DNA from: Acidobacteria bacterium 13_1_20CM_3_53_8
GTDB taxonomy: Bacteria > Acidobacteriota > Blastocatellia > Pyrinomonadales > Pyrinomonadaceae
Direction of reading: 5' to 3'
DNA length: 36,732 bases
Assembly: GCA_001920415.1 (NCBI GenBank)
Contig: MNJR01000038.1
Coordinates: 1 to 36,732 of the forward strand
Part shown: in pieces, positions 33,310-36,732 of the stretch
Numbering within the stretch: the first letter of the stretch is position 1
Layout of the letters: the number at the start of each line of letters is the position of its first letter
The notes under the pieces: generated by a model
What the model saw: only the letters and a program-made list of their open reading frames with translations
Told to the model about the DNA's origin: nothing
Database searches by the model: none
Translations under genes and position numbers: made by a program

Positions 33310-34290
33310 GTGAATGTAGAACAACTCAAAGATTGGACGCCAATCAGGATTTACTGGCGGGACGCGCGCCCGTTCGTTGACTGGTGCTGCATGGACGCAA
33401 CGCGATTCGTAGAGCCTTTCTTCGATCAAACAATCGAGAAGCGTTTCAGTTATCCCTTCAATCTGGTTTTCCGGCATCAGACGCCGCTGGAAGTCTTAGG
33501 AGAGCTTTATCAGAAGACGCGCGGGCTGCCGTTGAAAGGCTTGATATTTCATATGTCACGATGCGGTTCGACCCTGGTCTCGCAGATGCTTGCGTCTCTT
33601 GAGAGAAACGTAGTCGTCTCAGAGGCCGGGCCGATTGACATGGCGCTCCGCTCGAATTTCTACGATCCGAGTATTACTGAAGAGATGCGCGTTCGGTGGC
33701 TGCGTTGGGTGGTTGCGGCTCTGGGGCAACGGCGCAACAATGCGGAGGAGACTCTTTTCATCAAGACGGACTGCTGGCACATGATCTATCTGCCGTTAAT
33801 AGAGCGAGCGTTTCCGGGCGTGCCCTGGGTGTTCGTCTACCGCAACCCCGTTGAAGTCATGGTATCGCACCGCAGGCGCAGAGGAGGTCAGGTCATACAG
33901 GGAGTGCTACAGCCTGAGATTTTCGGGATGAATTTTTCGGAAGCAGCGCACATGTCGCCGGACGAATATTGCGAGCGCGTACTGGCCGGAATATGTGAAG
34001 CTGCGCTCAAGTTTTCTGATAATGAGAATGCTCTTCTGATTAATTACAACCAGTTGCCTGAAGCAGTGTCAGGAGAGATTGCCAGCCATTTCCAATTAAA
34101 ATTTGATGACGGCGAGCGTGACCGTATGAGTAGCGCTTCGCGTATGGATGCGAAGAATTCTGTTATGACTTTTGAAGATGATAGCGTTGAGAAACAGCGC
34201 GCGGCCACAGACGAGGTGTGGCGGCTGGCAGAGCAACTACTTGAGCCTCTCTATGAGCGACTGGAAGCGAAAAGGCGAAGACAGCGATAA
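33310..34290 (+). CDS. Sulfotransferase-family protein coupled to the Nif11-like gene
   Basis: About 326 residues, starting with GTG at 33310, one base after the stop of the upstream gene; frames starting at 33190 would overlap that gene entirely. LIFHMSRCGSTLVSQMLASL at 78-97 is a P-loop like the PAPS 5'-phosphosulfate site (GSxRSGTT replaced by MSRCGST). WVFVYRNPVEVMVSHRRR is the 3'-phosphate-binding Arg region. ALLINYNQLPEAV fits the later conserved strand. It belongs to a divergent group compared with the glycan-cluster sulfotransferase, with an N-terminal extension of about 75 residues that could contact the Nif11-like protein. The PAPS synthase divergently encoded next door would supply the donor. 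Substrate unknown; peptide sulfation is one possibility. Confidence 0.8.
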   Translation: MNVEQLKDWTPIRIYWRDARPFVDWCCMDATRFVEPFFDQTIEKRFSYPFNLVFRHQTPLEVLGELYQKTRGLPLKGLIFHMSRCGSTLVSQMLASLERNVVVSEAGPIDMALRSNFYDPSITEEMRVRWLRWVVAALGQRRNNAEETLFIKTDCWHMIYLPLIERAFPGVPWVFVYRNPVEVMVSHRRRRGGQVIQGVLQPEIFGMNFSEAAHMSPDEYCERVLAGICEAALKFSDNENALLINYNQLPEAVSGEIASHFQLKFDDGERDRMSSASRMDAKNSVMTFEDDSVEKQRAATDEVWRLAEQLLEPLYERLEAKRRRQR

Positions 34291-34324
34291 ATGTTTCAGG
34301 AGTTATTAAGCCGTCGAAGAATAG

Positions 34325-34338
34325 CCCACGCAAGTGGG
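34325..34338. terminator. Short hairpin between convergent genes
   Basis: CCCAC/GTGGG stem with the 4-base loop GCAA, about 35 bases after the sulfotransferase stop. No T-tract. Possible terminator. Confidence 0.35.
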
Positions 34339-34400
34339 CGGCAGCATAGAGCATAGTGCGCTAGCGCGGGCTGAAATCGAAATTTCGCGTAAGGCAATAC

Positions 34401-34955
34401 TTAATCTGGCAATAGAGAGCGAAGCCAGTCGTTCATCACGCAATCAACGACGAGGTGAATGCGGTCTGTCTCGCCGTGATTGGCTACGCTGTGCGGCAGG
34501 TTGAAGTTGAGATACCAGCACTCGCCTTCGTTCATCTCAATCCTCTTGTGGTCAAGATGGAACTCAACCAGAGGATTGGTGAAAACGGGAATATGAAAGC
34601 GAACCTCGCCGTCTTCGATTGCCAGGTTGTAATCCTTGTGTTCGCGTATCTGCGAGCCGGGGCTGAGTTTGAGAAGACGCACGGATTCCATCTGGCACTC
34701 GAAAGAGTCAAGCGCGGCGCGAATGTTTTCGCAGCGAGCTAGAAGCTGAGTGTCTGCGTATGAGCCTTGCACGGTCGGGTCAGGGTAAAGCTTTCCTTCT
34801 ACGCCGCCTACAGACCGCAACGCAGCACCGCTCCACTCGCCGCTAAAATAGGAGCGATTGAAATGTAGTATCCAGTCTTCCGGCTTGATCTTCTCAAGAT
34901 CGGCCTTGAGCGCTTGAGCATCGAAGGTAAAGGGAAGTTTATGGCTTGTAATCAT
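34401..34955 (-). CDS. Aspartyl/asparaginyl beta-hydroxylase-fold 2OG-Fe(II) oxygenase
   Basis: 184 residues, the length of single-domain bacterial members. LLKLSPGSQIREHKDYNLA gives His106 and Asp108, FHIPVFTNP the R-x-H strand (Arg119, His121), and GECWYLNFNLPHSVANHG His155, together an HxD...H iron site. DRIHLVVDCV supplies the Arg (166) that would bind 2-oxoglutarate. Relatives hydroxylate Asp/Asn in proteins, free proline, or residues of modified peptides. Convergent with the sulfotransferase, 110 bases away. Given the neighbours, it may hydroxylate the same target that is then sulfated, but this is inferred from position only. Confidence 0.85.
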   Translation of the reverse strand: MITSHKLPFTFDAQALKADLEKIKPEDWILHFNRSYFSGEWSGAALRSVGGVEGKLYPDPTVQGSYADTQLLARCENIRAALDSFECQMESVRLLKLSPGSQIREHKDYNLAIEDGEVRFHIPVFTNPLVEFHLDHKRIEMNEGECWYLNFNLPHSVANHGETDRIHLVVDCVMNDWLRSLLPD

Positions 34956-35297
34956 CCTGAAAATTTCTTTCGGCTTAAAGAGCGTTTTAAAACTTTCTTA
35001 GCGAGCTTATCTCTTATCTTTGCTTCTACAGCGTGAACCCTCAATTCACATGAATCTTACGTGTTATGAGAATTGTAGGTTCACGCAAAGGCGCAAAGGG
35101 AAATGCTTAAGCTCGCTAAGAGGTTCGACTCCTACAGATTTTGAAATGACATCTTAGTTAAATCTTCTCATGCGCGAGTGATGAATCAATTGCCAAGCTG
35201 ATTTTGATCGCATCCTTGCAGGCCGAGTTGCCGGCGCGCTAAACTTCAAATATCAAACTCAGAATAATTCAAATGAGAATTTCTGGCTAGGAGCATA
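34956..35297. other. Intergenic region before der, with a dispersed palindrome
   Basis: About 340 bases without a gene between divergent genes. The palindromic element occupies 34997-35120. The remaining 170 bases (35121-35290) are AT-rich and presumably contain the der promoter; I cannot assign boxes confidently. Confidence 0.55.
34997..35120. repeat. Dispersed palindromic element, GCGCCTTTGCG family (copy 2)
   Basis: Two nested pairs of arms: 34997-35009 with 35108-35120 (13 bp, perfect) and 35031-35047 with 35070-35086 (17 bp, 2 mismatches). Bases 35078-35112 match the reverse complement of 7175-7209 at 34 of 35 positions, and the loop is also related. Confidence 0.85.
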
Positions 35298-36732
35298 TTG
35301 GGTCAAGTGTCTAGTGAAGTAGTCGCAGAAGGTTTCAGGGCGAAGAACGAACGCGCGCCGCTCCCGCTCGTTGCAATCGTTGGGCGACCGAACGTTGGAA
35401 AGTCCACGCTCTTCAACCGGCTGACGGGCGAGCGGCGCGCAATCGTGGGCAACGAGCCGGGCATAACGCGCGACCGCATCTACGGCGAATCGGAATGGAA
35501 CGGTCGAAAGTTCGCAGTCGTTGATACGGGCGGAATTGTGCCGGACGATGATGCCGTCATCCCATCGAACATACTGAAGCAGGCTGAGGTTGCTATACGC
35601 GAAGCGCAGGCGCTTGTCCTCGTTGTTGACGTGCGAAAGGGAATCACGCCGTTAGACGAAGAGCTTGCGCAATTGCTGCGCTCTACTGGAAAGCGCGTCC
35701 TTGTCGGCGCGAACAAGGCGGATGCCGCGCGTGTTGAAGATGAAGCAATGGAGTTTTATCGCTTCGGCTTCGATGAAGTTTTTCCCATCTCGGCAGAGCA
35801 GGGAAACGGCTTGGGCGATCTGCTGGATTCTCTTGTCGCTGATTTTCATGAAATTTCTGCTGATGAAGAAGAAGAGAAGGCGCCGGAACTTCGTCTTGCA
35901 ATCATTGGCCGCCCGAATGTTGGGAAGTCTTCCTTGCTCAACCGTCTTCTTGGCGAAGAGCGTGTCATAGTCTCGCCGGTTCCGGGAACTACGCGCGATG
36001 CTATTGACACGCTCTTTGATTATGAAGGAAGGAGTCTGCGCATCATTGACACGGCGGGGATTCGCCGCAAGGGCAAGACACATGAGATGACGGAAAAGCT
36101 TTCGGTCGTGATGGCTAAGCGCAGTCTTGAACGCGCAGACGTTGCAGTGGTTTTAGTTGATGCTAGCGAAGGCGTAGCAGCGCTCGATGCGAACATAGCC
36201 GGTTACGCCGTCGAAGCAGGATGCTCTGTAATAATCGCTGTCAACAAGTGGGATGCTTTAGAGAACAAAGAGACAGGGACGGCCTCTGCTTTCGAAAGAG
36301 AGTTGCGCGACAAGATGAAATTTCTGGACTGGGCGCCTGTGGTTACAATCTCCGCTTTGACAGGGCAGCGCGCTGACAGAATTCTGTCGCTCGCGCTTCG
36401 CGCAGACGAGGCACGCCGCCGCCGCATTCCCACTTCGCAATTAAACTCATTTTTCGAGCGCAATGTTCAGCAGCCACGCGGAGGCGGCGCGCCCGCGCCC
36501 GTAAAAGGCGGAGTCTCGCGCCTGCACGTTCAATATATGACTCAAGTCGGAGTGCGCCCGCCCACTTTCGTACTCTTCACAGCCGGAGGGCGAGCCGGAC
36601 TTCACTTCTCATATCTTCGTTATTTAGAAAACCGCATGCGCGAGGAGTTCGACTTCTTTGCCACGCCGCTCAGATTTGTCGAAAGACATCGCAAAAGGGG
36701 ACGCGGAGACGCGGGGACACGGCGACGCGGAG
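35298..36732 (+). CDS. der: GTPase Der (EngA), ribosome assembly; 3' end beyond window
   Basis: About 478 codons are visible and the frame is still open at the window end. Two tandem GTPase domains: the first has VAIVGRPNVGKSTLFNRLTG, a GITRDR switch, DTGG and an ANKAD in place of NKxD; the second has LAIIGRPNVGKSSLLNRL, GTTRDAIDT, DTAG and NKWD. The C-terminal KH-like domain (RRRRIPTSQLNSFFE, FFATPLRFVERHRKR) follows. Der is an essential GTPase of 50S ribosomal-subunit maturation. Start chosen as TTG 35298 because AGGAG lies at 35289-35293; GTG 35307 is the alternative. After the normal end of the family (RFVERHRKRG) the frame runs into an 8-bp GC-rich repeat, so the natural stop seems to have been replaced. 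Confidence 0.95.
   Translation, partial: MGQVSSEVVAEGFRAKNERAPLPLVAIVGRPNVGKSTLFNRLTGERRAIVGNEPGITRDRIYGESEWNGRKFAVVDTGGIVPDDDAVIPSNILKQAEVAIREAQALVLVVDVRKGITPLDEELAQLLRSTGKRVLVGANKADAARVEDEAMEFYRFGFDEVFPISAEQGNGLGDLLDSLVADFHEISADEEEEKAPELRLAIIGRPNVGKSSLLNRLLGEERVIVSPVPGTTRDAIDTLFDYEGRSLRIIDTAGIRRKGKTHEMTEKLSVVMAKRSLERADVAVVLVDASEGVAALDANIAGYAVEAGCSVIIAVNKWDALENKETGTASAFERELRDKMKFLDWAPVVTISALTGQRADRILSLALRADEARRRRIPTSQLNSFFERNVQQPRGGGAPAPVKGGVSRLHVQYMTQVGVRPPTFVLFTAGGRAGLHFSYLRYLENRMREEFDFFATPLRFVERHRKRGRGDAGTRRRG
36700..36732 (+). repeat. 8-bp tandem repeat (GACGCGGA type) at the end of der
   Basis: Four consecutive 8-mers, GACGCGGA, GACGCGGG, GACACGGC and GACGCGGA, run to the window edge, in the last codons of the visible der frame. 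It is probably another intergenic repeat family that has reached the gene end. Confidence 0.75.

Noticed and set aside
35652-36083. 143-codon minus-strand frame
   Set aside because: It is antisense to der, whose two GTPase domains are complete.

Overview
The window looks like chromosome from a moderately GC-rich, soil-type Gram-negative bacterium. My best guess is an Acidobacteriota of the Blastocatellia/Pyrinomonadaceae kind. That placement is inference. It rests on a winged-helix/TPR regulator, a subtilase with a hexapeptide-repeat tail, a tyrosine-recombinase remnant of a type I associate with acidobacteria, and intergenic spaces filled with long inverted repeats. No rRNA or other phylogenetic marker except der is present.

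Layout. Positions 1-12400 hold unlinked chromosomal genes: the tail of a HAD phosphatase, a MacB/FtsX-type ABC permease, a secreted carboxypeptidase-regulatory-domain protein, an FGE-sulfatase-fold membrane-anchored protein without the catalytic cysteines, a GT-C-like polytopic membrane protein, an S8 protease with about 37 hexapeptide repeats, and a winged-helix/TolB-like/TPR regulator. Positions 12663-14352 hold small orphan genes, a broken glycosyltransferase and an attC-like fold.

Positions 14353-22327 form a co-directional surface-glycan cluster: a methyltransferase-like/GT2 two-domain protein, flippase, PIG-L-type deacetylase, GT4, GT2, methyltransferase and sulfotransferase. It ends at a truncated tyrosine recombinase.

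Positions 22617-30124 are an AT-richer genomic island bounded by a 46-bp direct repeat. The repeat is the 3' part of tRNA-Cys(GCA), up to and including its anticodon loop. The cargo is one operon on the minus strand, hsdM-hsdS-X-hsdR. X is a 368-residue protein whose N-terminus resembles a proteasome beta/HslV Ntn-hydrolase, with a Thr directly after Met1 and Asp, Lys and Gly placed like T1/D17/K33/G47. Its coupling to hsdS (4-bp gap) and hsdR (11-bp overlap) makes it the leading candidate for an undescribed defence component.

Positions 30330-36732 hold tRNA-Gly, a YraN-family gene, a bifunctional ATP sulfurylase/APS kinase (PAPS synthesis), a Nif11-like small protein translationally coupled to a second sulfotransferase, an aspartyl/asparaginyl-hydroxylase-fold 2OG oxygenase, and the start of der, which runs off the window. 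The PAPS synthase could supply both sulfotransferases. The Nif11-like/sulfotransferase/oxygenase group may modify a peptide or protein, but its substrate is unknown.

Many spaces between genes carry a long, near-perfect inverted repeat. At least two sequence families occur twice in the window, so these look like dispersed palindromic elements, some probably acting as terminators.
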